From Secundilactobacillus collinoides DSM 20515 = JCM 1123 (lineage in GTDB: Bacteria > Bacillota > Bacilli > Lactobacillales > Lactobacillaceae), in NCBI RefSeq assembly GCF_001435975.1, contig NZ_AYYR01000067.1:39705-103704 (forward strand): a stretch of 64,000 nucleotides of DNA. The letters are read 5' to 3'. Numbering within the stretch: the stretch's first letter is position 1; each line of letters starts with the position of its first letter. Position numbers and translations under genes: made by a program. A model generated the notes under the pieces. That model was given only the letters and a program-made list of their open reading frames with translations. It did not search any database and had not been told where the DNA came from. Below are positions 33,927 to 42,497 of this stretch, piece by piece.

Positions 33927-34736
33927 ATGACAGAATTTAATGAAAACTCATTTCGCTTAGACGGAAAAATTGCATTGGTAACAGGCGCAAGTTACGGAAT
34001 TGGCTTCGCTATCGCAAGTGCCTACGCAAAATACGGTGCAAAAATCATCTTTAACGATATCAACCAAAAATTGGTGGATAAAGGCATGGTCGCATATAAA
34101 GAAGCCGGAATTGATGCAACAGGATATGTAGCAGACGTTACAAAAGAATCAGACGTCGCTGAGCTTATCACTACAGTTGAAAAAGATTTTGGAACAATTG
34201 ATATCCTCGTTAACAACGCTGGAATTATTAAACGAATTCCAATGATTGAAATGTCTGCTGAAGAATGGCGCCAAGTAATTGATATTGATTTAACGGGACC
34301 ATTCATTGTTTCAAAGGCCGTTATTCCTGGCATGATTAAAAAAGGCCATGGTAAAATCGTCAACATTTGTTCAATGATGAGTGAACTTGGTCGCGAAACT
34401 GTTAGTGCTTACGCTGCTGCTAAAGGCGGTTTGAAAATGTTAACCCGTAATATTTGTTCAGAATACGGTGAAGCAAACATTCAATGTAATGCAATTGGAC
34501 CAGGCTACATTGCTACGCCACAAACAGCGCCTTTGCGTGAAAAACAAGCCGACGGATCACGTCACCCATTTGATCAATTTATTATCGCTAAAACACCTGC
34601 TGCAAGATGGGGAGAAACAAGTGATTTACAAGGTCCAGCTGTTTTCTTAGCTTCAGACGCTTCTGACTTTGTTAACGGACATGTTTTGTACGTTGATGGC
34701 GGTATCTTGGCATACATTGGCAAGCAACCCAAGTAG
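33927..34736 (+). CDS. Gluconate 5-dehydrogenase / KduD-like SDR
   Basis: 269 residues, classical short-chain dehydrogenase: TGASYGIGFAIA cofactor loop, NNAGIIKR, catalytic Ser in CSMMSE and YAAAKGG (Tyr/Lys), GGILAYIGKQPK C-terminus. Very similar in pattern to streptococcal gluconate 5-dehydrogenase (IdnO/Ga5DH); KduD (2-keto-3-deoxygluconate 5-dehydrogenase) is the related alternative and fits better with the KDG kinase and aldolase next door. AAAGGAG precedes the ATG. Confidence 0.85.
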   Translation: MTEFNENSFRLDGKIALVTGASYGIGFAIASAYAKYGAKIIFNDINQKLVDKGMVAYKEAGIDATGYVADVTKESDVAELITTVEKDFGTIDILVNNAGIIKRIPMIEMSAEEWRQVIDIDLTGPFIVSKAVIPGMIKKGHGKIVNICSMMSELGRETVSAYAAAKGGLKMLTRNICSEYGEANIQCNAIGPGYIATPQTAPLREKQADGSRHPFDQFIIAKTPAARWGETSDLQGPAVFLASDASDFVNGHVLYVDGGILAYIGKQPK

Positions 34737-34766
34737 TCAAATAAATTCACTACGGAGGAATTTAAC

Positions 34767-36164
34767 ATGGCAGTAATTAATTACATTATGTCTCTAGGCG
34801 CAAGTGTAATGATGCCGATTATCTTTTTGATATTCGGGATTGCTTTAGGCCTTGGTATTGGAAAATCGCTTAAATCCGGTTTATCTGTTGGTGTTGGTTT
34901 TGTTGGTCTGAGTGTGATGACACAACTGTTAGCCGACAATTTGGGTCCGGCCGTTAATTCAATGGTCAAAATCTATCACTTACACCTGCACACACTCGAT
35001 ATCGGCTGGCCCGCAGCCTCAACCGTCGCCTTCGGTACAGAAGTCGGCGCAATCATCATCCCACTCGGTTTGCTGATTAACATCATCATGCTCGTTACCA
35101 AAACAACCAAAACATTAAACATTGACCTTTGGAACTACTGGCACTTCGCCTTCGTTGGATCAATTGTATCCATTGCCACCAAGAGCTTCTGGTGGGGTGC
35201 TTTCGCCGCGATTGTGACCTTCATCGTAACACTTGTGGGTGCCGATCGATCACAAAAGAAAGTTGAAAAATTCTATGGTAAAGATCTCGAGGGTATTTCG
35301 ATTCCTCAGGCATTCTGTGTAACCTTCATTCCATTTGCTTGGGCAATTAACTGGATCATCGAACGCATTCCAGGTCTGAATAAAGTTGATTTAGATGCTG
35401 AAAAGTTACAAAAGAAATTTGGCATTTTAGGCGATCCGATTTTTCTCGGTGTCATCATTGGAATTCTTTTAGGTGCTTTAGCGCATTACCCAGTTGCCAA
35501 GACATTGCAACTAAGTATTATCCTCAGTGCAGTAATGGTCTTAATTCCACGAATAACAAGTCTGTTTATCGAAGGATTAAAACCAATCTCTAACAGATCA
35601 CAGGAATTGATTAGCAAAAAATTCAAGGGTCGGACTTTCAATATTGGAATGACACCTGCACTTGTTATTGGTCACCCTGTTACCCTTGTTTGTTCCCTAT
35701 TGTTAGTGCCTACAATCTTATTCTTATCAGTCATTATTCCAGGAAACGCATTCCTGCCATTAGCTAGTCTTTCTGGATTGATTTATATTTTCCCACTCGT
35801 ATTACCTTACACTAACGGAAATGTATTACGGACTTTCATTGTCGGTCTTGTAACAATGATTGTTGGTGTACTGTCAGCAACAACATTAGCCGGAATTTTC
35901 ACTGCCGCTGTCAAAACCGTTCAAGCATCACTTATCCCCGCCGGTACCAGCTCAGTCGCAAGTATTGACTTTGCTGCTAGTCCATTAGCATGGTTGGTTT
36001 ACGAAGGTACTGTTCATGCAAGCATCGTTGGCCCTGCAGTTATTGTAATTGTTGTACTTGCACTTATGCTCTTTAACAGAAAGAAAATTGTTCAAGAAGA
36101 AAAGCAAACTGAGAACAATATTGAAACAGTAAATTCAGATGCAACGAGTGTTTCTACGCATTAG
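34767..36164 (+). CDS. PTS galactitol-type IIC component (GatC-like), without IIA/IIB nearby
   Basis: 465 residues, 10-12 membrane segments. Start region MSLGASVMMPIIFLIFGIALGLGIGKSLKSGL and the internal GWPAASTVAFGTEVGAIIIP are typical of galactitol-family EIIC permeases; C-terminal tail is Glu/Lys/Asn-rich. No IIA or IIB gene is present within the window, so it may borrow subunits or act without phosphotransfer. CGGAGGAA precedes the ATG; 30 nt after the SDR. Likely imports the uronate-derived or keto-sugar-acid substrate. Confidence 0.85.
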   Translation: MAVINYIMSLGASVMMPIIFLIFGIALGLGIGKSLKSGLSVGVGFVGLSVMTQLLADNLGPAVNSMVKIYHLHLHTLDIGWPAASTVAFGTEVGAIIIPLGLLINIIMLVTKTTKTLNIDLWNYWHFAFVGSIVSIATKSFWWGAFAAIVTFIVTLVGADRSQKKVEKFYGKDLEGISIPQAFCVTFIPFAWAINWIIERIPGLNKVDLDAEKLQKKFGILGDPIFLGVIIGILLGALAHYPVAKTLQLSIILSAVMVLIPRITSLFIEGLKPISNRSQELISKKFKGRTFNIGMTPALVIGHPVTLVCSLLLVPTILFLSVIIPGNAFLPLASLSGLIYIFPLVLPYTNGNVLRTFIVGLVTMIVGVLSATTLAGIFTAAVKTVQASLIPAGTSSVASIDFAASPLAWLVYEGTVHASIVGPAVIVIVVLALMLFNRKKIVQEEKQTENNIETVNSDATSVSTH

Positions 36165-36174
36165 TTCAAAAAGG

Positions 36175-36205
36175 AAAGGAAATCGACAATCGATTTCCTT
36201 TTTTA
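36175..36205 (+). terminator. Terminator of the KDG operon
   Basis: AAAGGAAATCGA, loop CAA, TCGATTTCCTTTTTT. Confidence 0.85.
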
Positions 36206-36448
36206 TATTCATTTTTTGACACATGTACATTATGATACACTGTTACTAGACTTATCAATCACTCAGTTACCGTTCCCAGATTTATTCAACGATTGACCAA
36301 GCATTTGTGCGCATGACACGCTTTTTTGGTCATCGTTCCAAACCGAGTGTCAGGAAGATGAACACTGCAATGAAGTCAACTTTGTCTTCATCGTGATTCT
36401 CTAATTTCTGTCACTCTCTATAGATGAGATCCTGGGGAGGATATTGCA

Positions 36449-37369
36449 ATGCAACGATTTACAAAATGGGTCATTCTGCTGATTGCCACAGTGACACTGG
36501 CAGTTGGCGGTGTGCAACCGGTTCAACCAACGACAGCGCAGGCAGCTACCTACGTTTACGTGACCCGAACTGGTAAGCACTATTTTTATCACCGTCATAA
36601 TCGTGGCCTTAACCGGGCTAAGAAAGTGTATCGCGTTACCTTATCAACGGCTCGGCATCGCGGGTTAACGTTAGCAGCAACAGACTACAAGACGACCATG
36701 CACAAGCCAAAACGGGTCACCTATAAGAAACCAGCAAAACGCAGGATTGTGCGCAAGGTCAAGGTTAAAACGGCTAAGGTTGCCCAGGCTTCTACTAGCA
36801 ACCTAACCAAATTAACCTATCACGGCCATCAAGTGGTGATCATTAACCATAACAATCCAAAGTTCAAGGCGTCAACTTTGTCGAGACGCGCATGGCAGAA
36901 ATACGGTAATCTGGACCGCCTAAACCGGGTCACCGCTGCCAACGCCGTTTTGAACAAAAAACTGATGCCAACCGCCGCCCGTGAAGGCCTCTATGTCACG
37001 CCAACCGGTTGGCATAACAAGCGTACCAGCCACGGTTACCTCTACAATCGATGCCATTTAATTGGGTATCAATTGACTGGCCAAAACAACAATTTCCGCA
37101 ACCTCATGACTGGGACACGTTCGCTGAATGACCCCGGCATGACAAAATACGAAAATGAAGTGGCCGCCTATCTCAAAGGGAACAGCAGCCATTACGTCCG
37201 CTATGAGGTCAAACCCATTTTCAAGGGTAATGACTTGTTAGCAAATGGCGTTCAAATGGAAGGCCAATCCATCGGCAGTAACGCAGTCCACTTTAACGTT
37301 TATATTTTCAACATCGAATCAGGCTATCATTTGAATTACAAAACAGGAACCAGCCGCGTCGCTGGCTGA
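36449..37369 (+). CDS. Secreted DNA/RNA non-specific endonuclease
   Basis: 306 residues with a Sec signal (FTKWVILLIATVTLAVGGV, cut near AQAA). An N-terminal module YVYVTRTGKHYFYHRHNR precedes a very basic Lys/Arg linker, then the nuclease domain with GYLYNRCHLIGYQLTG and NNFRNLMTGTRSLND. As in the lipoprotein nuclease at 3464, Asn replaces the Asp usual in the DRxH motif. Predicted extracellular or wall-associated by charge. ATG with GGGAGGATATTGC upstream. Terminator follows at 37433. Confidence 0.82.
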   Translation: MQRFTKWVILLIATVTLAVGGVQPVQPTTAQAATYVYVTRTGKHYFYHRHNRGLNRAKKVYRVTLSTARHRGLTLAATDYKTTMHKPKRVTYKKPAKRRIVRKVKVKTAKVAQASTSNLTKLTYHGHQVVIINHNNPKFKASTLSRRAWQKYGNLDRLNRVTAANAVLNKKLMPTAAREGLYVTPTGWHNKRTSHGYLYNRCHLIGYQLTGQNNNFRNLMTGTRSLNDPGMTKYENEVAAYLKGNSSHYVRYEVKPIFKGNDLLANGVQMEGQSIGSNAVHFNVYIFNIESGYHLNYKTGTSRVAG

Positions 37370-37432
37370 TTCATTTTCACGGGACAGTAACTGAATCCTG
37401 ATTGATCAAGTCATCTTACTATCCAAATACTT

Positions 37433-37475
37433 AAAACCCACTCGCCGTTTGATGCAACTGGCAGGTGGGTTTTTA
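37433..37475 (+). terminator. Terminator of the nuclease gene
   Basis: AAAACCCACTCGCC, loop, GGCAGGTGGGTTTTT. Confidence 0.75.
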
Positions 37476-37483
37476 CCTTGCTA

Positions 37484-37499
37484 TGTTTCACGTGGAACA
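37484..37499. other. Canonical parS site
   Basis: TGTTTCACGTGGAACA; its reverse complement TGTTCCACGTGAAACA is the classical Bacillus Spo0J/ParB parS sequence with no mismatch. Intergenic. Confidence 0.75.
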
Positions 37500-37528
37500 A
37501 TCACATTAATACAGCCGACACCCCTTGG

Positions 37529-37558
37529 TTGACTCGCTGATGGTTCTCATGCTATGCT
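37529..37558 (+). promoter_or_regulatory. Promoter of the SMR gene
   Basis: TTGACT (37529-37534), 18-bp spacer, TATGCT (37553-37558); places the transcript start near 37565, about 105 nt before the start codon. Confidence 0.55.
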
Positions 37559-37580
37559 TTTAGGAAATTAAAACAAAAAA

Positions 37581-37650
37581 CTGCCACCGGGCAGCCGCAT
37601 CGAACACCATTCCGTTAGGTCATTGAAGGAATGGTGTCCGGTGCTTTTTT
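37581..37650 (+). promoter_or_regulatory. Leader with terminator hairpin (candidate attenuator or riboswitch)
   Basis: A small hairpin CTGCC-ACCG-GGCAG (37581-37594) is followed by a ~17-bp terminator stem from 37597 to 37643 (AACACCATTCC / GGAATGGTGT plus G-C rich base) and T6. CACCGG of the first hairpin can alternatively pair with CCGGTG in the terminator 3' arm. The terminator lies between promoter and gene, so readthrough must be regulated. No known guanidine riboswitch motif (ACGR loops) is visible. Confidence 0.5.
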
Positions 37651-37669
37651 GTTCAAGGAGGAAATGATT

Positions 37670-37987
37670 ATGGCATGGCTTTATTTAGTAATTGCAGGCG
37701 TTTTCGAAGTGGTTTGGGCAACGTTGATGAAACTCAGTGAGGGCTTTTCTCACCCCGTGTATTCTGGATTAACGGTTCTGGGTATGATTGCCAGTTTTGC
37801 GTTTCTGGCCAAAGCGACCCACCAACTGCCACTAAGTATCGCTTATCCCGTTTGGACAGGGATCGGCGCGGTGGGAACAGTCATTATTGGGGTGGTTTTG
37901 TTCGGCGACAAACTTAGTCCGTTAACTTGGTTTTTCGTTGGTGTCTTATTCATTGGCATCATTGGCATCAAACTCACTGCGAATTAA
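37670..37987 (+). CDS. SMR-family efflux protein (SugE/Gdx-like)
   Basis: 105 residues, four membrane segments, with the essential Glu in AGVFEVVWATLMK and the SugE/Gdx-like end of TM3 SIAYPVWTGIGAVGTVIIG. SugE/Gdx proteins export guanidinium; QacE-type drug export is the alternative. A single gene rather than a pair, so a homodimer. AAGGAGG lies 8 nt before the ATG at 37670; the longer frame to 37631 runs into the terminator. Preceded by a leader terminator. Confidence 0.88.
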   Translation: MAWLYLVIAGVFEVVWATLMKLSEGFSHPVYSGLTVLGMIASFAFLAKATHQLPLSIAYPVWTGIGAVGTVIIGVVLFGDKLSPLTWFFVGVLFIGIIGIKLTAN

Positions 37988-38041
37988 AAAGATGTGTCAA
38001 AGGTAAATTTTGTTTCCAACACACCGCATTCAATCGAATCA

Positions 38042-38057
38042 TGTTTCATGTGAAACC
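38042..38057. repeat. parS-like palindrome TGTTTCATGTGAAACC
   Basis: 15 of 16 matches to the element at 5891; 55 bp after the SMR stop codon and overlapped by the end of the GyrI-like pseudogene's flank. Confidence 0.7.
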
Positions 38058-38061
38058 CTGA

Positions 38062-38549
38062 CTACCCGTTTATTGCGCCAACTAATGGTACAAACAGTTC
38101 ACCAGTCACATGACCCTTTTCATTTTTACCAGTCTCTGCCACAGCACTTGGTAAGCCCTCATGGCAGTAGCCGCTCAACCGACCAATAATATCGCTAAAG
38201 GTGCTCATTGCGGAGCGCAACCGCATCCTCAACTGCGTGTGGCACTACCAAGTCAGGTCCCGGGCGGAAATTCAATTAACCGGCTCTTTTCATCATCAGT
38301 CAGCACATGGACAGCATCAACACCCAGATAATACATCATCTTATGGTAATAGAATTCGTTGCTTGCATACTGCAGATTGCTAGCAGCCCCCGCATCCGTT
38401 CAATTTGAGTCCTGTCATCGTTCATTTGCTTTCCTAAGATTCGCTTCTCTCTCAAAATGGCACTGAAAGCACGGCTACTCCAAACTTAATTGGATGTTGA
38501 TACCATAAACGGTACAGGTGTCACGAGTCTCAATCTTGTATGGTGTCAT
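38062..38549 (-). pseudogene. GyrI-like / effector-binding-domain protein, decayed
   Basis: Starts well: AAAGGAAG then ATG (38549), MTPYKIETRDTCTVYGINIQ, but a TAG comes after 24 codons. Pieces of the remainder appear in shifted frames: RAFSAILREKRIL...QMNDDRTQIERM, then LQYASNEFYYHKMMYYLGVD, LTDDEKSRLIEFPPG, DLVVPHAVEDAVALRNEHL, and SDIIGRLSGYCHEGLPSA to GELFVPLVGAING-stop at 38062. Order, length (~162 codons) and motifs match a GyrI-like small-molecule-binding domain. At least four frame changes or stops are needed, so it is a genuine pseudogene. Confidence 0.7.
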
Positions 38550-38774
38550 TCAAATACTTCCTTTCGCGGCTGCATGCTGCCGCCAGTGTCACATCGAACA
38601 ATCACACTTTATGACCTATTTTCAGTGTGGTTATGCCCATCGATACAGCGCTGTTATTTTTTGTGCTCTCAATAAAATTTCATAAAAAAGTCAAAGCGTC
38701 TTCACGACCTGCACCCGATTATTAGCGTATAATTTCCGTAAGGCAACTTATAACTACCAAGAAAGGATGATTTT

Positions 38775-39044
38775 ATGGCTGACCATATTTTCGACGATCA
38801 TTCGGCAACGATTGCTTCAACCACGCTTTTAAAGGCGTTAAACGACGCTGCCAGTACTAAGGATTTTGACCCTGATTTGAAGAAACAATTTGCGATTGCT
38901 TTATCGGCTGTGTTTAACGATGAAACGGTAAAGCGCTCCCTCGCCCGCATTGCGGTACAGGAGATTGATTACCTTCGTGATACAGATCCAGAGAAGCATT
39001 TACCGGAACATCATACGCGTGAATCAATTACAAAACTTGATTAG
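38775..39044 (+). CDS. Small hypothetical protein
   Basis: 89 residues, acidic and helical, no signal or membrane segment. Starts MADHIFDDHSATIASTT and ends HTRESITKLD. GAAAGGATGA precedes the ATG and a TATAAT box lies at 38728-38733, so it is likely expressed. Family not recognised. Confidence 0.6.
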   Translation: MADHIFDDHSATIASTTLLKALNDAASTKDFDPDLKKQFAIALSAVFNDETVKRSLARIAVQEIDYLRDTDPEKHLPEHHTRESITKLD

Positions 39045-39255
39045 CGCCCTGCGCCACAGGGAGTCTATCATTATGTGCGATTTTTACGCCATAAAAGGCA
39101 TTAAAGCGCACCAGTAATCATTACAGGACCGAGCGGAAAACCCATTTCCACTGTGTTAAAAAACTAGTTTGCAATCACGGTATCAATAGCATTGTCACTC
39201 TAGCGCGTCCTAGTAATCTGGCATAAACGCGCAGCCTGCGGTCACATCTGACCAC
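39045..39255. other. Intergenic stretch without a gene
   Basis: Nothing coding seen. Contains short GC-rich dyads; leads into hairpin copy b. Confidence 0.4.
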
Positions 39256-39306
39256 ATAAGCGTCCCAGCTAACAATTCCAAACGGATTGTTGGCTGGGAC
39301 GCTTAT
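39256..39306. repeat. Hairpin element, copy b (ATAAGCG family), with terminator tail
   Basis: ATAAGCGTCCCAGC pairs with GCTGGGACGCTTAT, extended by AACAAT/ATTGTT across a T-G wobble to a 21-bp stem. Loop TCCAAACGG. Followed by TTTTTTT, so it should also terminate transcription on the plus strand. Confidence 0.75.
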
Positions 39307-39413
39307 TTTTTTCTGGGTCAAACTCCCTTCTGTCCTACATTCTTTCATTTAGGCTAATATTTGGGTGCAATGAAACCCTCTAAACAACTGATTGGAAATG
39401 CGTCCCACACTCT

Positions 39414-42188
39414 CTACCTGATACCTTTGACCCGACGCACCCCAAATTTCCGCAGCTCTTCAATCAAGAATATCGGAATCGGGATCACACACAGGAACCC
39501 CCAATCCCGCAATTGTAACGGTGCGGTGTTGAACAAGCTTTGAACACCTGGCGTGTAGACTAGAAAGGCTAACAGAATGACTTCAAAAACGATCCCAGCC
39601 CAGACCCGGTGGTTACTGAACAGTCCAAATTTGAACACTGAAGTGACCTGTGTCCGGCAGTTTAGTGCAGCTGCAATCTGGCAGAAGACGATGGCGGCAA
39701 GGGTCATCGTTGTGGCTCGGGCGTACAAACCGCCGCTGGCAGCCAGTGCCTGATTCGGCCAGCCCGCTTCCATGTTGACGAAAAAGTACGCCAAGGTCGA
39801 AACGATCGAGGCAATCAGCCCATACCAGGCAAACGCCGTCCAGACGACCCGTTTATTCAATAAGTGCGCGTTTCGCGGACGTGGCGGTTGCTGCATAATA
39901 CCCGGTTCTGCCTTTTCAGCACCTAGTCCAAGCGCTGGCAACATGTCAGTCCCAAGGTCAACCGTCAGAATCTGCATGACAGTCAGCGGCAGTGGAATCA
40001 ACCCGCGGCTGAATAGGAACAGGACCGATGGAATAGCTTCCGGCACGTTGGAGTTGAAGATGTAGAGCAGGAACTTCTGCAAGTTGCTGTAGACTGTCCG
40101 TCCCTCTTCGATTGCAGCCACGATGGAGGCAAAGTTGTCATCCGTCAAAATCATATCAGCAGCGTCCTTAGCGACATCTGTCCCGGTAACACCCATGGCA
40201 ACACCAATGTCCGCCTTTTTCAAAGCTGGCGCATCGTTAACACCGTCACCAGTTGAGGCCACGATCTCCCCCATCTTTTGACAGGTTGAAACGATTTTAT
40301 ACTTCTGTTCCGGCGCCACTCGTGCAAAGATGATTTCACCGGCCAAAGCCGTTTTCAGCTCATCCTCACCCATGGCTTCCAGTTCTATGCCGGTCACGAC
40401 CCGGGCCTTATCGCTGGTCAGGCCGATCTTAACAGCGATCGATTTAGCAGTTAATGCGCTGTCTCCAGTGACCATAATGATTTTGATCTGCGCATCGTGA
40501 CACTTTTGAACGGCATCGTAGATTTCAGGCCGTGGCGGGTCAGCCATGACGGTCAGGCCGATAAAGCTCAGGTCCGTTTCGGCGTTATCGATCGTCAAAC
40601 CGGCCACCTGCTTGTTAACATCTGCTTCAGCGGGAATCTCACGGTAGGCAATAGCCAGGGAACGCAAGCCTTGAGCGGCGTATGTTTCGTTCGCTTTATT
40701 GATGGCATCCAAATCCGCCTGGGTGATTGGCCGCGCTTCGCCGTTCACCTGAATGGTCGTACACTGCGGCAGCATATCGCTTAGCGACCCCTTCACACAA
40801 ATCGACAGCGTGTTGGCATCGTTCTGGTGAATTGTACTCATCCGTTTCCGGACTGAGTCAAACGGCAGTTCCTTGAGGCGCGGTGTTTTCGCGGCAACGG
40901 TCTCAACGTCAAAGCCCGCCTTTTCTGCCATGATGACTAAGGCCGCCTCGGTTGGCGTCCCAAGTAACTTTGGCTGGTGGGTGTCGGGGTCCGTCTGCAC
41001 TTTCGTATCATTATTGAGGCCCGCAACGAGCATCAATCGTTTCAAATCGGGGTCGTCTTCATAGTTGACAGCCTGGTCATTTAACAACACATGCCCATTA
41101 TTCACATAGCCGTGCCCAGATACCGTATAAACCTGATGCCGCAGCCACACGTGGTTGACCGTCATTTGATTCTGCGTCAGCGTCCCAGTCTTATCCGAGC
41201 AAATGACCGTCGTTTCGCCCAGTGTTTCAACACTGTCCAACTCCTTGACCAACGCGTGTTTCTTCGCCATCCGCTGAACGCCCTGTGCCAACGACAGTGT
41301 CACGGTTGGCAGCAGGCCTTCTGGAATGAACGCCACGATCATCCCCAGTGCGAAGATAAACGATTTCGCCACTGGATAACGCACGAAGAAAATGGCGGCG
41401 ATAAAAAACGCGACCCCGATGCCGATTGCAATAATCGATATCTGTTTCGTCAGGCGGTTAAGCTCTTGTTCCAACGGGCTCGAATGTTTGGCCTGTTGCT
41501 GCGTCAGTGCGGCAATCTGGCCAAACTCCGTCTGCATCCCAGTCGCCAGTGTCACGGCAGTCCCAGTACCGGCGCCAACCGTCGTTCCCGCGTAGATCAA
41601 GTTACTCTCGGCAAACTCGCCTTCGTCAGGGTTATAAGTTGCCGTTTTCGACTCCGGCACCGACTCACCAGTCAACGCGGACTGGTCAACCTGCATCGAT
41701 GTTGCCGATAGTAATCGGGCATCAACGGGCACCGCGTTACCGGCCTGCAGCTCGAACACATCACCGACAACCAGGTCAGTCGCATTGACTTGGACGACCT
41801 TGCCATCCCGGTATACTTGGGTGTAGGTCGGCAACATCGCCATTAGCGAATTGGTCGCCTTCTGCGCTTGGTGTTCCTGCCAAAAACTAAAGCAGCCGTT
41901 AATGATGTTGACTAGCCAAATGGCAATGCCCAGTTCAACCGTCCCGGACAACATGGCAATCAGGCCGCTGACCCAGAGCAAAATCGCCATCAGGCTAATG
42001 AAGTTGCTCAAAAATGCCTTGAGTTGCGACTGTTGCTGGCCATGGGTGATGGTGTTGGCACCATTCTTGTCCAACCGTGCTTTTGCTTCCTGTTGCGTCA
42101 GCCCGGTTTTGGTCGTCTTAAGTGCACTAAAGAGTGTTTCAACGTCTTCCTGGGCGTCTTTTTTTCGTGTTTCCTGTTTTGCTGTCAT
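39414..42188 (-). CDS. P-type cation-transporting ATPase (P2 type)
   Basis: 924 residues. Actuator motif ALTGESVPESK, phosphorylation site CSDKTGTLTQNQM, hinge GDGVNDAPALKKADIGVAMG, and M4 ion motif FIPEGLLPTVTLSLAQG. The M4 PEGLLPTVT is close to Na,K/H,K and Ca pumps rather than heavy-metal or Kdp pumps; cation (Ca2+, Na+ or K+) not settled. About ten membrane segments in 4+6 layout. ATG at 42188 chosen, with GAGGAG 8 nt upstream; a cre site is in the divergent region shared with NhaC. Confidence 0.9.
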   Translation of the reverse strand: MTAKQETRKKDAQEDVETLFSALKTTKTGLTQQEAKARLDKNGANTITHGQQQSQLKAFLSNFISLMAILLWVSGLIAMLSGTVELGIAIWLVNIINGCFSFWQEHQAQKATNSLMAMLPTYTQVYRDGKVVQVNATDLVVGDVFELQAGNAVPVDARLLSATSMQVDQSALTGESVPESKTATYNPDEGEFAESNLIYAGTTVGAGTGTAVTLATGMQTEFGQIAALTQQQAKHSSPLEQELNRLTKQISIIAIGIGVAFFIAAIFFVRYPVAKSFIFALGMIVAFIPEGLLPTVTLSLAQGVQRMAKKHALVKELDSVETLGETTVICSDKTGTLTQNQMTVNHVWLRHQVYTVSGHGYVNNGHVLLNDQAVNYEDDPDLKRLMLVAGLNNDTKVQTDPDTHQPKLLGTPTEAALVIMAEKAGFDVETVAAKTPRLKELPFDSVRKRMSTIHQNDANTLSICVKGSLSDMLPQCTTIQVNGEARPITQADLDAINKANETYAAQGLRSLAIAYREIPAEADVNKQVAGLTIDNAETDLSFIGLTVMADPPRPEIYDAVQKCHDAQIKIIMVTGDSALTAKSIAVKIGLTSDKARVVTGIELEAMGEDELKTALAGEIIFARVAPEQKYKIVSTCQKMGEIVASTGDGVNDAPALKKADIGVAMGVTGTDVAKDAADMILTDDNFASIVAAIEEGRTVYSNLQKFLLYIFNSNVPEAIPSVLFLFSRGLIPLPLTVMQILTVDLGTDMLPALGLGAEKAEPGIMQQPPRPRNAHLLNKRVVWTAFAWYGLIASIVSTLAYFFVNMEAGWPNQALAASGGLYARATTMTLAAIVFCQIAAALNCRTQVTSVFKFGLFSNHRVWAGIVFEVILLAFLVYTPGVQSLFNTAPLQLRDWGFLCVIPIPIFLIEELRKFGVRRVKGIR

Positions 42189-42371
42189 GCTTGTCACTCC
42201 TCTCAGAGTTTGGTTGCCTCACGAATAGCTGTTCACTATCAGTGAGACACTTAATAACGACCCTGACTAATTGAGGTCGTTACAGTTTCGCATCCTTAAT
42301 AAGTAAGCGTTGCCTGCCGACCAGCAAACAACGTCACATACTCAAATTCAGAATACATCTAAACATTGTGT

Positions 42372-42386
42372 TGTCAAGCGCTTTCA
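42372..42386. promoter_or_regulatory. cre site (CcpA)
   Basis: Reverse complement TGAAAGCGCTTGACA, an excellent catabolite-responsive element, between the divergent P-type ATPase and NhaC genes. The rest of 42189-42497 shows no gene. Confidence 0.65.
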
Positions 42387-42497
42387 AAACGAAATATTGC
42401 CGTGTGAAACATTCCCCAGCGGTGGTCTGGGCTGTCAAAACAAGTGCCCACCGCTGGTAGCATTTTCGTCCCCCCTCACCTATAATTAGGAGTAACC

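Noticed and set aside
39772..42245. Long plus-strand frames opposite the P-type ATPase
   Set aside because: Shadows of a well-supported gene; protein-like features and start signals are missing.
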